Positions 8,428 through 17,472 of a stretch of DNA of 64,000 nucleotides are shown one piece after another. The DNA lies in assembly GCA_028823235.1 (NCBI GenBank), contig JAPKBW010000004.1, positions 1 through 64,000 of the forward strand, in the 5' to 3' direction. Both the position numbers and the translations under genes were made by a program. Below the pieces are notes generated by a model. The model had not been told where the DNA came from. It made no database searches and worked only from the letters and a program-made list of their open reading frames with translations. Numbering within the stretch: the stretch's first letter is position 1; each line of letters begins with the position of its first letter. Origin of the DNA: Longimicrobiales bacterium (GTDB lineage Bacteria; Gemmatimonadota; Gemmatimonadetes; Longimicrobiales; Gaopeijiaceae).

Positions 8428-11409
8428 TCAGTTGCTCCCGCGCGATTCGCGCATGTTTTCGCCCTGGCTTTCACTCACCGAGAGAATGGCCTGGATGAGC
8501 TCGGTACGCTCACGGTCGATCTCTACCCGCAGGGCTGCGTCCTCCTCTAGGGAGAAATAGCGTCGCCCATCCACCCAAGTCTGTTCGGCTCGGGTGAACT
8601 GAGACAGCGGGTTCCCGCTCCAGATGACGAAATCACCGTCCTTGCCCTCTTCGAGCGAGCCCACACGATCGTTGATCGCCATGGCCCTCGCGGCCTGGTT
8701 GGTCACGGTCGACAGCGCCTGCTCTTGCGTGAGGCCGGTCCGAAGTAGCTTGCCGGCCTCCCAGTTCATGCGACTGGCGATCTCATTGTTATCAGAATGC
8801 AACGCGGTAACCACGCCGGCCTCGATGAGGATGCGAGCGTTGTACACGGAGGCGTCGTACGCTTCCATTTTGAATCCACCCCAGTCACTCCACACGACTG
8901 CGGCGACCCCGGAGGCAGCCAGCTCAGGCGCGATCTTGTACGCCTCTATCCCGTGCTGCAGAGTCTGAACCCGGAAGCCGAACTCCTCAGCAAGCCGGAC
9001 CAGCGCTAGGAATTCGTCGGCGCGGTACCCGTGCGACGAGATCAGCAGTTCCTGGTTCAGGATGTCGAGGATGGCCTCCATCCTCAGGTCGCGCCGTGGG
9101 GGGATCCCCTCCTGACTGGCCTCCCAGCGGTTCCATTCGCGCTCATAGTCGCGAGCCGCTAGGAAGTGGTCACGAATGATCTCCTGCGTCCCCATTCGAG
9201 TGTCCGGATAACGCCCCTGACGCCGCTTTGGGTTCTCGCCCAACGCGAACTTCACTGTCCGAGGGGCATCCTTCAGCATGAGGTCCTCAGGCAGAGACCC
9301 CCATCGGAGCTTCACGAACACGTTTTCGCCACCAATGGGGTTCGCAGAGCCGTGCTTGATGTGCGCGGTCGTTAGCCCACCGGCAAGCTGCCGGTACATC
9401 CAGATGTTGTTGTGCGTGACCACATCGCCCATCTGAACTTCGGGCACGATGGCGAAGCCACTCTCGTTGATCGCGCTGACCCCGGAGTGAATGTGGGGGT
9501 CGATAAGCCCCGGCGTGACGTGCTTTCCGGTCGCGTCGATCTCTACCGCACCTCGGGGGGCGTCGAGATCCGTACCAATGGCCACTACCTGTCCGGCCTG
9601 GACGAGAAGATCAGCGTTCTCCATCCGTCCCAGAGGGCCCTGGCTCCATACGGTGGCGTTTCGCACGACCACCGCGGCGGGCTGCTCGGGAATCGACGGC
9701 CTCCCGTACTCCATCATCGGCCGAATGAACGGCAGGTCGATTTCAGGGACATTCATCGCCACTGTGCCCCGTGCTGCTCCCTCATAGATATCGGTGCGAG
9801 ATCCTCGGAATGACGGATCTGCACCATTGGGCAGGGATGTCCATCCGTAGAAATCCTCACCCCGGACAGAACCGGCCAGAAGAGCGACTCCTTCGTATCC
9901 GAGTTCTTCACCGTCGAAGCGAACCTCGATGCGTCCCGTTTCTGCGATGACCTCCGCCGAAGCGAGATCGATGCTCGCGCCGCCTGGGCCGGCAACGTCG
10001 ATAGACCCTCCGAGGCGGTTCAGCGGACCTTCCAGACGAAGAGTGGCTTCGAACCCCCACTCATCGTCTGATGCGATGGCCCAGGTGCCACGTGGGTCCA
10101 CCTCCGGTGGTCTGGTGACCTCATATGCCTGACCGTGTACCCAGACATCCCGGACCGCGGCCTCTTCGGTAAAGAGATCGCCCTGACTCACGACGAGGTT
10201 AGCAACCCTGCCCTCTGCGATCGTGCCGTGGGTGTTTTCGAGCCCCAGGAGAGCGGCCGGCGTCGTGGTGAGCGCGGCCAGAGCATCTCTTGTGGAGAGC
10301 CCTCGTGCGACCGCAATGCGCAGGTTCGGCAGGAACTCATTCAGCGAGGAGAGACCGTCTGAAGTGATGGCAAAACTGACGCCCGCATCGGCCAGCTGGG
10401 CTGGGCTCGTGGGCGCCAGATACCAGTCACGGAGGTCGGCCAGGGTGGCGTTCAACGCCGATTCTGGGTCGTCGACCTCGGGAGCATCCGGGAAGCTCAG
10501 AGGAATGATGAGTGGATCGGTGCGTCCCTGCAGCACGTCGACGATCCGGTATTCCTCGCCGCTTCCTCGGTACCAAGCATCCACGCCATAATCTTGGGCC
10601 AGCTTGTGAGCCCGCAGGTACTCCTCTTCGCTACCCGTATCGAAGATGACCGGCTGACTGCCCATCACGGCTGCTTCAAGGGCACCCAGGGCTTCGCTGG
10701 TCTCGGGCGGCAGGACGGAGCGGCCACCGTCTTCGTAGGCGCCCCACGCTCTCATGTACCACTCGGCATCCATGAATGTCTGCTTTATGAGTGCGATCGT
10801 GCCCATGGCCGAGTTGGGGTAAGCGCCGCCCAACTGGAAGGAACGCTGAAAGCCGATGGCCTGAGCCAGATCCGGGCGCAGCACTCTGTCGCGGACCCCC
10901 GCATCACCAAGGTTCACGACCGAAGCGGTGCCCCGGAAAATGCCCTGCTTGGGCACGACCAGTGCCGTCCCGAAGCCCTGCGACCGAAGAGCAGCTCTGC
11001 GGTCGGCGTCGTCCTGAAGGTTGGCCGTGGTGCTGAACCAGGCGCGGACCTGTGGATTCCAGTGCGTTGGCCCCACATCCCCGCCCTCGGGGACCGCATC
11101 CATGCCGAGGTCTGCGTGAGCGTCGATGAACCCCGGATAAATCGTGTGACCTTCGAGATCCCAGACACGCGCGCCGGCCGGCGGCTGCATGTTACGACCC
11201 ACCGCCTGAATGATTCCGTCCCGGATGACGATCGTCGCGCCGTCCAGAACCTGCCCAGGAGCCGTAACCACCCGTGCGCCAACAAGGGCGTGAAAGCCTG
11301 TGCCGTTGTCACGAATGCCCGCCACGGGCTGAGTCCGAGACGACTGCTGGGCCGTGAGTCCGCCCGTGAACAGAAGAGTGACTCCGATAAAAGAGAGGAT
11401 TGCTCTCAC
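8428..11409 (-). CDS. Secreted tandem amidohydrolase (two domains)
   Basis: About 993 residues with two consecutive amidohydrolase domains. The first carries GHTIYPGFIDAHADLG (HxD in place of HxH); the second carries GKHVTPGLIDPHIHSG with an intact HxH, and GSLEEGKDGDFVIW near its end. A signal peptide (LSFIGVTLLFTGGLTAQ) predicts secretion. The frame is open to a TTG at 11421, but a GTG at 11409 is preceded by GGAG with six-base spacing, so 11409 is preferred. The gene is upstream of, and nearly abuts, the 462-residue relative. Such paired secreted amidohydrolases are common in Gemmatimonadota- and Bacteroidota-type genomes (recollection); substrates are unknown, possibly cyclic amides or dipeptides. 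Confidence 0.82.
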   Translation of the reverse strand: MRAILSFIGVTLLFTGGLTAQQSSRTQPVAGIRDNGTGFHALVGARVVTAPGQVLDGATIVIRDGIIQAVGRNMQPPAGARVWDLEGHTIYPGFIDAHADLGMDAVPEGGDVGPTHWNPQVRAWFSTTANLQDDADRRAALRSQGFGTALVVPKQGIFRGTASVVNLGDAGVRDRVLRPDLAQAIGFQRSFQLGGAYPNSAMGTIALIKQTFMDAEWYMRAWGAYEDGGRSVLPPETSEALGALEAAVMGSQPVIFDTGSEEEYLRAHKLAQDYGVDAWYRGSGEEYRIVDVLQGRTDPLIIPLSFPDAPEVDDPESALNATLADLRDWYLAPTSPAQLADAGVSFAITSDGLSSLNEFLPNLRIAVARGLSTRDALAALTTTPAALLGLENTHGTIAEGRVANLVVSQGDLFTEEAAVRDVWVHGQAYEVTRPPEVDPRGTWAIASDDEWGFEATLRLEGPLNRLGGSIDVAGPGGASIDLASAEVIAETGRIEVRFDGEELGYEGVALLAGSVRGEDFYGWTSLPNGADPSFRGSRTDIYEGAARGTVAMNVPEIDLPFIRPMMEYGRPSIPEQPAAVVVRNATVWSQGPLGRMENADLLVQAGQVVAIGTDLDAPRGAVEIDATGKHVTPGLIDPHIHSGVSAINESGFAIVPEVQMGDVVTHNNIWMYRQLAGGLTTAHIKHGSANPIGGENVFVKLRWGSLPEDLMLKDAPRTVKFALGENPKRRQGRYPDTRMGTQEIIRDHFLAARDYEREWNRWEASQEGIPPRRDLRMEAILDILNQELLISSHGYRADEFLALVRLAEEFGFRVQTLQHGIEAYKIAPELAASGVAAVVWSDWGGFKMEAYDASVYNARILIEAGVVTALHSDNNEIASRMNWEAGKLLRTGLTQEQALSTVTNQAARAMAINDRVGSLEEGKDGDFVIWSGNPLSQFTRAEQTWVDGRRYFSLEEDAALRVEIDRERTELIQAILSVSESQGENMRESRGSN

Positions 11410-11524
11410 GACAGTCTCCAAAAAAATGTACGGTGACCCACGGGGGTCTCCCTGCAGCGGGAAACCGGAACGCAGAGAAAGTACGGCGTCTAGCCTGGAT
11501 GGCCATGCTCGCTAGGGCATCTCG

Positions 11525-12388
11525 TCAATTACGGCTTCGAACCGGGCCCTTTTGGAAGACCAGAAACCGGTATGACAAAAAACCACCCTTCAGTCCGGCC
11601 TGAAGGGCGTCGCCTCCCACCATGTTACCGAAAAACGGAAAGCGAGCGAGACGCAGTCTCCGAAGCAGCGGACTAAGCTTCCGGATAACGACATCTCTAG
11701 GCCGGCCCAGCCGAATGAGGGCTGTGAGATCGGTGTCGTCGACCGGCTCGAAGCCGACGGACTCGGCGGCGTACCGGCAATCGTCGGGCGTGGTGATGCC
11801 GGGCACGCGCCAACCCGCTCGGAAGTCCGAGACACAAGTCTGCTCCCGCTCTCTCAGCGAGCCGACCGCCGAAGTCAGGAAGTCATCGACCACGATCATG
11901 TGCCCGCCGGGGAGGAGATGATCAGACGCCCAACGAAAGAAACGCTCCGGCGAGGGCGCGTGCGCGAACGACTCAACCGCCACGACGACGTCCGCGGCAA
12001 CCGCCAGTGGGGTGACAAGGAAATCACCGAGGTGAATCAGACACTGACCCTGGAGCCCCTTCTCGGCCACGATCCGATTTGCGAGCTGGTGCTGACGAGG
12101 ACTGATGGTGATGCCGTGGAGGCTACTCCCCGGAAGGGACACCGCCAAGTGGAAAAGAGTGCCACCCACCCCGCATCCCATGTCCAGAATGGTGGAGGTT
12201 GAGTCGGAGCGAACACGCTCGATCTCTGTCGCAATGAGTCCGTTCACATAGCTCGAAGCTTCGCTCGCGTTTCGAACCCCTGGTCCCCACAACTGCCGAT
12301 GGATGGACAGCGCACTACCACTACCACCAACGAAGAGGAAGCGAGCCGTATTGCTGTCGTAGTAACCCGCGACGTCTGGGGCCTGCAT
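11525..12388 (-). CDS. Class I SAM-dependent methyltransferase
   Basis: 287-residue methyltransferase with the SAM-binding glycine motif TILDMGCGVGGTLFHL, then the GITISPRQ strand-2 region and LPGGHMIVVDDF at the later core strand. This pattern resembles small-molecule or lipid C- and O-methyltransferases (sterol or tocopherol methyltransferase-like). The frame is open to a TTG at 12427 inside the previous gene; the ATG at 12388, four bases after that gene's stop, is the likely start. It is the last gene of the opgG / opgH-ribA transcription unit, so its substrate may be the product of that unit or of the pyrimidine-type cluster beyond it. Substrate unknown. Confidence 0.85.
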   Translation of the reverse strand: MQAPDVAGYYDSNTARFLFVGGSGSALSIHRQLWGPGVRNASEASSYVNGLIATEIERVRSDSTSTILDMGCGVGGTLFHLAVSLPGSSLHGITISPRQHQLANRIVAEKGLQGQCLIHLGDFLVTPLAVAADVVVAVESFAHAPSPERFFRWASDHLLPGGHMIVVDDFLTSAVGSLREREQTCVSDFRAGWRVPGITTPDDCRYAAESVGFEPVDDTDLTALIRLGRPRDVVIRKLSPLLRRLRLARFPFFGNMVGGDALQAGLKGGFLSYRFLVFQKGPVRSRN

Positions 12389-12392
12389 GGGC

Positions 12393-15300
12393 CTACTTCC
12401 CGGACAGATCGCTGTGGAGCATGTCACCGAGCCAGTGGCCGGCCCTCTCCACTTTGGCCCGCACGTAAGGCAGGTTGTGGGGATTCAGCGTACCGTGCAG
12501 GGGTTCGCGAGCCGTGACCTCGATGCCTCCCTCTTCGAGGGCCCTCACTTTCTCGGGGTTGTTCGTGAGAATGCGAACACGTTCGACACCCAGGTGCTGA
12601 AGCATGCCAACGGCGGCGTCATAGCGGCGCTCGTCTGAGCCGAAACCCAGGACCTGGTCCGCATCGATCGTATCGAGCCCTTCGTGCTGCAACGCATAGG
12701 CTCTCAGCTTATTTCCCAGGCCGATGCCCCGCCCCTCTTGTTGCATGTAAAGGAGCACCCCGCCACCAGCAGCGGCGAACGAGGTGAGACTTCCACGCAA
12801 CTGCTCGCCACAATCGCAGCGCAGGCTGCCGAAGAGATCTCCCGTGAGGCACGCCGAGTGGATCCGCACCGGTAACGGATCCGGCCAATCCTTCTCATCG
12901 CCAATGAGGATGGCCACATGTTCGACGAGACCATTGTCTTCCCGAAACAGCATAAAACGGGCCTCCTCTGCGTCCTTTAGCGGTACCTGAGCCTCGCTGA
13001 CATGCGTGACGACCACCTCGGTGCCCGGGGTAGCGGTAAGGGTTCGCACGTGCTCGGCCTCCACCCGAAGTGTCGCTCCGGACTCGAGCGCGGCTCGAAG
13101 CTCGGGAACACGAATTGGATGCGCACGTACCGTCACGACCGCGGGCAGCAGGCGACCGAAACGCACGAGATCGAGCGCAGCCACCTCCGTCTCGGTGGCG
13201 ACCCTCGCGTCCAGCCGGGACGGGTTGAATCCTTCCGGGGCACTTGCCAGTCGGAACAACTCCGTCGGCGTCTCGCCATTGAATGCCAGACTCACACCTG
13301 TCAATGGCCCATCTCCCGAAGGGACACTCACACCCATGCTCTCGGCACGCCGAGGAGTCACGACGAGCCTCAACGCTCCGGAACCGAGTCTTTTCAGTTC
13401 CTCAAGGATCGCAGGGTCGAGACCCTCAACGGGTGCACAAAGCACACAGGCCTCGGGGTCACCCGCTCCAGTCAAGCACACGGGTCGCCCGCGGCGCAGA
13501 TCGAACAGGCATCTCTCTACCTCGTGCATCCTGGGCTTTGACCTCATGGCAGTCGAGCGTCCCAACGCCTCGGTGCGATAGGACTGATCCGTATCGTCCC
13601 CGGCAGGGAGTCGGAGTTCCGCCGGGGTTCGCGTCTCCGACGGGACCAGAAGGATACCACGGCGACGCAGTCCTCGCCCCAATTCAAGGCTGCTCGACAC
13701 ATAGATCAGCGGCGCTGCCAGTAGTAGTCCCGCGAATATCGGAGCCAGCCAGGCGGCGAACAGCGGGCTCGCGACGACCGTGATGCCCATCCAGAGCAGC
13801 CCGGTGGCGGTGATCCACGCCGTCGGCCGCCAGACCTCTGCCCAGGAGATGCTTCTGCCCGCACGAGCCTGCGTTCCCCAGTCAACGCCCCGACCAGCTA
13901 CGATCCCGATAACGAAGTTCGTGTGGTACATCATGAGAACAGGCGCGACCAAGATCGAAAATGCGGTCTCGAGGATCGCACTCGCTACGAGAGCCGGCCC
14001 GCCACCGAACTCTGAACGCCGGTGCACCAGCGCATTGAGCAATCCAAGAAGCTTCGGCAGGAACAGCAGAATCGCCGTGAAACCCAGTAGCGGCATCAGC
14101 GACGAAGTGAAGCCTGATACAAAGACGCCCGTAATGAGGCCTTGCGCCGGGAAGAGCGGGGCTGCGCTCAACGACGGGACGACCACATATGCCGTACTAG
14201 CAACAAGAAGGAGAAGCCAGAATACCGAGGCGAGGTAGCCCATCGCGCCCTGCACAAAGTGGAGTCGGCTAAGCGGGTGAAGACCGGGTTCGCGGAGAAG
14301 GCGGAGATGCTGAAGGCTGCCCTGGGCCCAACGGCGGTCTCGCTTTGCAAAGTCCAGTATGTTCGTGGGGATCTCTTCGTAACTGCCCCCAATCGCCGAT
14401 GCCAGATAGACGTGCCACCCCGCCCGCCTCAGAAGCGCCGCCTCGACGAAGTCGTGACTCAGAATCCTACCGCCCAGCGGTGGCGTGCCCGGCAACACCG
14501 GCAATTGGGCGTGACGGACAAACGGTTCCACACGAAGGATGGCGTTGTGGCCCCAGTAGTTGGCGGAACCCCCTTGCCAGAACGCCTGCCCGGTTGCCAG
14601 CATCGGGCTATACAGTGCCGCACCGAACTGGACGAATCGACCGAAGAGGGTATCCTGACGCGCAGGAATCGGGACCGTCTGGATTAATCCTGCCTGCGGA
14701 TTTGCTTGCATCGCGTAAACCAGCGAAACGAGGGTGTCGCCGCTCATCACGCTGTCGGCATCGAGAACAACCATGAAGTCGTAGTCATACCCCCACGTCT
14801 CGCAAAAATCGGCGATGTTGCCTGCCTTGCGACCGGTGTTCAAGGGACGCCTTCGGTAGTGCAGCCGCCCGGGCCTGGGAGATCGGGCCCGCAATCGGCT
14901 CCATGCCTCCTCCTCGACTCGCGCTAGATGGGCATCCGTGGTGTCACTGAGGAGGTAGACGTCGAAGTGACCCGCCTGACCCGTAGCCTCAAGGGAGCGA
15001 ACCACGGCGCCGAGCCCCGCGATGAGTCGCTCAGGGTCTTCGTTGTGTGCAGGCATAACCAAGGCTGTCCGACTCACAACAGCGGCTGCGCCTGTATCTC
15101 GCAGCCCTGACAGTCCCAGAGACACAGGGTCTCGGCCAGCGAGATTCAGCGCGAAGCCAGTCGTAGCGTTCCAGAAAGAGAGCGATATCCATCCAAACGT
15201 GGGCACGAAGAGGCTCAGGATGACGACCTCAAGAGCGGTCAGGCCCTCTGCTCGAACGATATGGAGCATCATCGCGGTTCCGAGGACCGTGGTGCCGACG

Positions 15301-15398
15301 ACTGCTCCGAAGAAGACGCTCCTTCGCAAGCGGAGAAACGGTAAGCGGAAAGGTGACTGGGCAGGTGTCACCGCGTCACCTGCGAGCAGTGATCGCAT
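12393..15398 (-). CDS. Fusion: OpgH-type membrane glucosyltransferase + GTP cyclohydrolase II
   Basis: One uninterrupted 1001-codon frame. Residues 1 to about 615 are an MdoH/OpgH-like inner-membrane processive glucosyltransferase: two N-terminal membrane spans, MPAHNED, the acidic VVLDADSVM, LSHDFVEAALL and RRWAQGSL (QxxRW-type), then several C-terminal spans. Residues from about 618 to the end are GTP cyclohydrolase II: an N-terminal extension (LRRGRPVCL), zinc site HSACLTGDLFGSLRCDCG with three Cys, QEGRGIGLGNKLRAYAL with the conserved active-site Tyr, and TNNPEKV. All GCHII zinc ligands are kept, so both halves look active. OpgH makes beta-1,2-glucan backbones; GCHII opens GTP to a diaminopyrimidine. 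A Met at 618 could allow a separate RibA-like product. This fusion is unknown to me. Confidence 0.9.
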   Translation of the reverse strand: MRSLLAGDAVTPAQSPFRLPFLRLRRSVFFGAVVGTTVLGTAMMLHIVRAEGLTALEVVILSLFVPTFGWISLSFWNATTGFALNLAGRDPVSLGLSGLRDTGAAAVVSRTALVMPAHNEDPERLIAGLGAVVRSLEATGQAGHFDVYLLSDTTDAHLARVEEEAWSRLRARSPRPGRLHYRRRPLNTGRKAGNIADFCETWGYDYDFMVVLDADSVMSGDTLVSLVYAMQANPQAGLIQTVPIPARQDTLFGRFVQFGAALYSPMLATGQAFWQGGSANYWGHNAILRVEPFVRHAQLPVLPGTPPLGGRILSHDFVEAALLRRAGWHVYLASAIGGSYEEIPTNILDFAKRDRRWAQGSLQHLRLLREPGLHPLSRLHFVQGAMGYLASVFWLLLLVASTAYVVVPSLSAAPLFPAQGLITGVFVSGFTSSLMPLLGFTAILLFLPKLLGLLNALVHRRSEFGGGPALVASAILETAFSILVAPVLMMYHTNFVIGIVAGRGVDWGTQARAGRSISWAEVWRPTAWITATGLLWMGITVVASPLFAAWLAPIFAGLLLAAPLIYVSSSLELGRGLRRRGILLVPSETRTPAELRLPAGDDTDQSYRTEALGRSTAMRSKPRMHEVERCLFDLRRGRPVCLTGAGDPEACVLCAPVEGLDPAILEELKRLGSGALRLVVTPRRAESMGVSVPSGDGPLTGVSLAFNGETPTELFRLASAPEGFNPSRLDARVATETEVAALDLVRFGRLLPAVVTVRAHPIRVPELRAALESGATLRVEAEHVRTLTATPGTEVVVTHVSEAQVPLKDAEEARFMLFREDNGLVEHVAILIGDEKDWPDPLPVRIHSACLTGDLFGSLRCDCGEQLRGSLTSFAAAGGGVLLYMQQEGRGIGLGNKLRAYALQHEGLDTIDADQVLGFGSDERRYDAAVGMLQHLGVERVRILTNNPEKVRALEEGGIEVTAREPLHGTLNPHNLPYVRAKVERAGHWLGDMLHSDLSGK

Positions 15399-15537
15399 TA
15401 ACTAGGTCACTGAAACCCCACGAAACCACGGGGTAGATCCCGCACCAGTACAGGCACCTGCGGAAGGCCGTCAGTGCGAATAACGCGGCCCGGACCAAGC
15501 CTGTTGAGGAGGCCTGAGGTGTGGCTTCGAACTGCAT
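15376..15537 (-). CDS. Possible 53-residue small protein overlapping the opgH start
   Basis: A short frame starting MQFEATPQASS, with AAGGTGAT about seven bases upstream as a ribosome site, a weakly hydrophobic middle (ALFALTAF and CGIYPVVSWGF) and a basic end TARR. It ends 23 bases inside the OpgH-RibA fusion gene, whose own ATG at 15398 lacks an obvious ribosome site, so translation of this ORF could couple to it. The frame is open further upstream to 15768, but that part has no supporting signal. I recognise no homologue. It may be a leader peptide, a small membrane protein or chance. Confidence 0.35.
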   Translation of the reverse strand: MQFEATPQASSTGLVRAALFALTAFRRCLYWCGIYPVVSWGFSDLVNAITARR

Positions 15538-15660
15538 ATCTGTATCACCTTTGTCTAAGAATTGTAGTTTAAATACGCATAATACCTGCCGCGTGTCCAG
15601 CTTTTCTAGATATTGTTGGACAAATCCTTCCTTCCGTGTACTACGAATGGATACCCCACT
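15538..15660 (-). promoter_or_regulatory. AT-rich stretch, likely promoter/leader of the opgH-ribA unit
   Basis: Compared with the surrounding high-GC sequence this stretch is conspicuously AT-rich on both strands. On the minus strand it contains TATTAT (15579-15584 region) and TACAAT hexamers resembling -10 elements and ends with the ribosome site of the 53-residue ORF. No convincing -35 box with correct spacing could be assigned. The remainder, up to the opgG stop at 15805, holds no supportable gene. Promoter assignment is an inference from base composition and position. Confidence 0.3.
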
Positions 15661-15804
15661 GCTATATCGGCTAACTGACGGAATCTTGATTGCCGCGGAA
15701 CCACTGTGGCCGGGACTCTTCGCGGGCCATCTGTTTCGCTCACAGGTCGGGCACCGCATGGGCTTCAAATTATCGATCGCTCCAGCTCTCGTTTTCTAAG
15801 CAAT

Positions 15805-17463
15805 CTAATTGGTGGAAATCCTCGGTCCTTGCGGATACCAGACGTAGCTCCAGCTCTCACTCACTCGTGCTTTGTCTCGAACGAGATGGAGTCGCATGTC
15901 GGCAGGCTCACTTCCCGCAGGGGAGAGACGAAACGAGACGCGCCACCCGGCATCATCGGGAAGTGGGGCCATGCGTACGTCCGAAATTTCGCCTGCGGAA
16001 ATCTCAATGACGGCCTCGACCACAGCAGACTCGACTCCCATTGTCCGATCCCCAACCCGGCCACCCAAAGAGAAATCAACAACCACGCGTCGTTGACTGA
16101 CGGGGGGTGGGGCAGCGGCACCTGGGAGCGCATCCCACCCAATCCGTGTCCGTTGAACTTGGGCCAGCGTCTGATGGTCGAGCCGGTCATCAAAAGTCAC
16201 GAGTCGGTATTCATAATAACGCTCGTCCCCCGCCCGGAACGGCCGATCAGGCACCCAGGACACTGCGACGTTATCGCTGAACTCCGAGTCGGTCGGGGCC
16301 TCGAGCAGCTCTACGCCACCGACACCCCAGTCCCCCCCTACCCGCTCGACCCACTGACTCGGGCGCCTATGGTAGGACGTTTCCAGGTCGAGGTACTGGC
16401 CAAAATTGCGAGCGCGCTGAGCCAGCCCGAAGCCTTGTGGCTCTCCGTCGCGCAGAGCCGTGACCCGAACGTCTTGCCGGTTCGCCAACGGCCTCCAGAT
16501 CCACTCTCCGACCCTGGTAAGCATCATGAGGCCATCGGAATCGTGCACCTCCGGACGGAAATCGTCGTAATTCCAAGCTTCGTTAGGTCCGTAGAGAAAC
16601 ATGCTGCTGAGCGGCGCGACGCCCAGCTTGTTCACATCATGCCGTGCGAACAACCGAGCACTCACATGTAGTACCGTTTCCGGGCCAGGCTCCAGTTCGA
16701 ACCGATAGGCCCCCGTAACTGATGGGCTATCGAGGAGGGCATAGAAGACGAGGGTCCGGTCGCCCGCGCTCGGCTCAACCAGCCAGAATTCGATGAAGTC
16801 TGGGAACTCTTCTCCGGCGTACTCACCGATATCGATCGCGAGTCCTCGCGAGGACAGGCCATGCACGTGCCCCGGTCCGAGGAGTCTGAAATATGACGCC
16901 CCCTGAAAGACGACGATCTCGTCGGCCACCTCCGGACGATTCAGCGGGTAGTGAACCCGGAAGCCGGAGTAGCCAAGAGCCGCTCGATCTTCTTGATTCG
17001 CCTGAGCGGACCGCCCCTCGAAAGAGAACAGCGTTGGATCGAACGGCATCTCCAGGACCTGTTCCGAGCCGACGACATGGAGTTGAACCGCCTCCGAGAA
17101 GAGTCCACCCCTTGGGAGAAGCTGGACTTCGAACGGGGATGCGTCCCTCCACAGGGCAGCCGCCGGCCGATAGCGGATCGACCGATAGTCACTGTAGTCC
17201 AGGTTCGCCAGCGAGGCGGGCAACTGCGTGTCACGCCCGGAATACTCTCGTGCGGCCAAAACGCGTGCCTTCGCCCTGACGTGCTGGGCGATCGTCGCGG
17301 GGGTCGCGGGCTCCAGCGCGAGGTCCACCACCTGCCCCATCGGGTTGGCCTCCCGCCTGTCCGAAGGTAGTGTGGACTCCTCCTCCGAGACGCCGCACCC
17401 GAAGGCAGGCAGCAGGAGCAACGCCAGCAAAGCGAACGAGCGGGATACTTCCGGAGCAGACAT
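15805..17463 (-). CDS. opgG: OpgG/MdoG-type periplasmic glucan biosynthesis protein
   Basis: 552-residue OpgG/OpgD-family protein, the periplasmic partner of OpgH that branches and releases osmoregulated periplasmic glucans. Recognisable blocks are FEVQLLPRGGLFSEAVQLHV, FEGRSAQA, GYSGFRVHYPLN and LGPGHVHGLSSRGLAID, in family order and at full length. The N-terminus has a hydrophobic signal ending LLPAFGC, possibly lipoprotein-like. It lies upstream of the OpgH-containing fusion, as expected for an opgGH pair, although about 400 bases separate them. Its start codon is only nine bases from the start of the divergent sulfatase gene, so one or both true starts may lie further in. Confidence 0.92.
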   Translation of the reverse strand: MSAPEVSRSFALLALLLLPAFGCGVSEEESTLPSDRREANPMGQVVDLALEPATPATIAQHVRAKARVLAAREYSGRDTQLPASLANLDYSDYRSIRYRPAAALWRDASPFEVQLLPRGGLFSEAVQLHVVGSEQVLEMPFDPTLFSFEGRSAQANQEDRAALGYSGFRVHYPLNRPEVADEIVVFQGASYFRLLGPGHVHGLSSRGLAIDIGEYAGEEFPDFIEFWLVEPSAGDRTLVFYALLDSPSVTGAYRFELEPGPETVLHVSARLFARHDVNKLGVAPLSSMFLYGPNEAWNYDDFRPEVHDSDGLMMLTRVGEWIWRPLANRQDVRVTALRDGEPQGFGLAQRARNFGQYLDLETSYHRRPSQWVERVGGDWGVGGVELLEAPTDSEFSDNVAVSWVPDRPFRAGDERYYEYRLVTFDDRLDHQTLAQVQRTRIGWDALPGAAAPPPVSQRRVVVDFSLGGRVGDRTMGVESAVVEAVIEISAGEISDVRMAPLPDDAGWRVSFRLSPAGSEPADMRLHLVRDKARVSESWSYVWYPQGPRISTN

Positions 17464-17472
17464 GCGACACCA

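Noticed and set aside
12393-13547. Separate ribA gene rather than fusion
   Set aside because: No stop codon or frameshift separates the OpgH and GCHII parts; internal initiation at residue 618 remains possible.
15538-15768. Upstream extension of the 53-residue ORF to 130 residues
   Set aside because: CxxC-like start looked zinc-ribbon-like, but it crosses the AT-rich leader and has no start signal.
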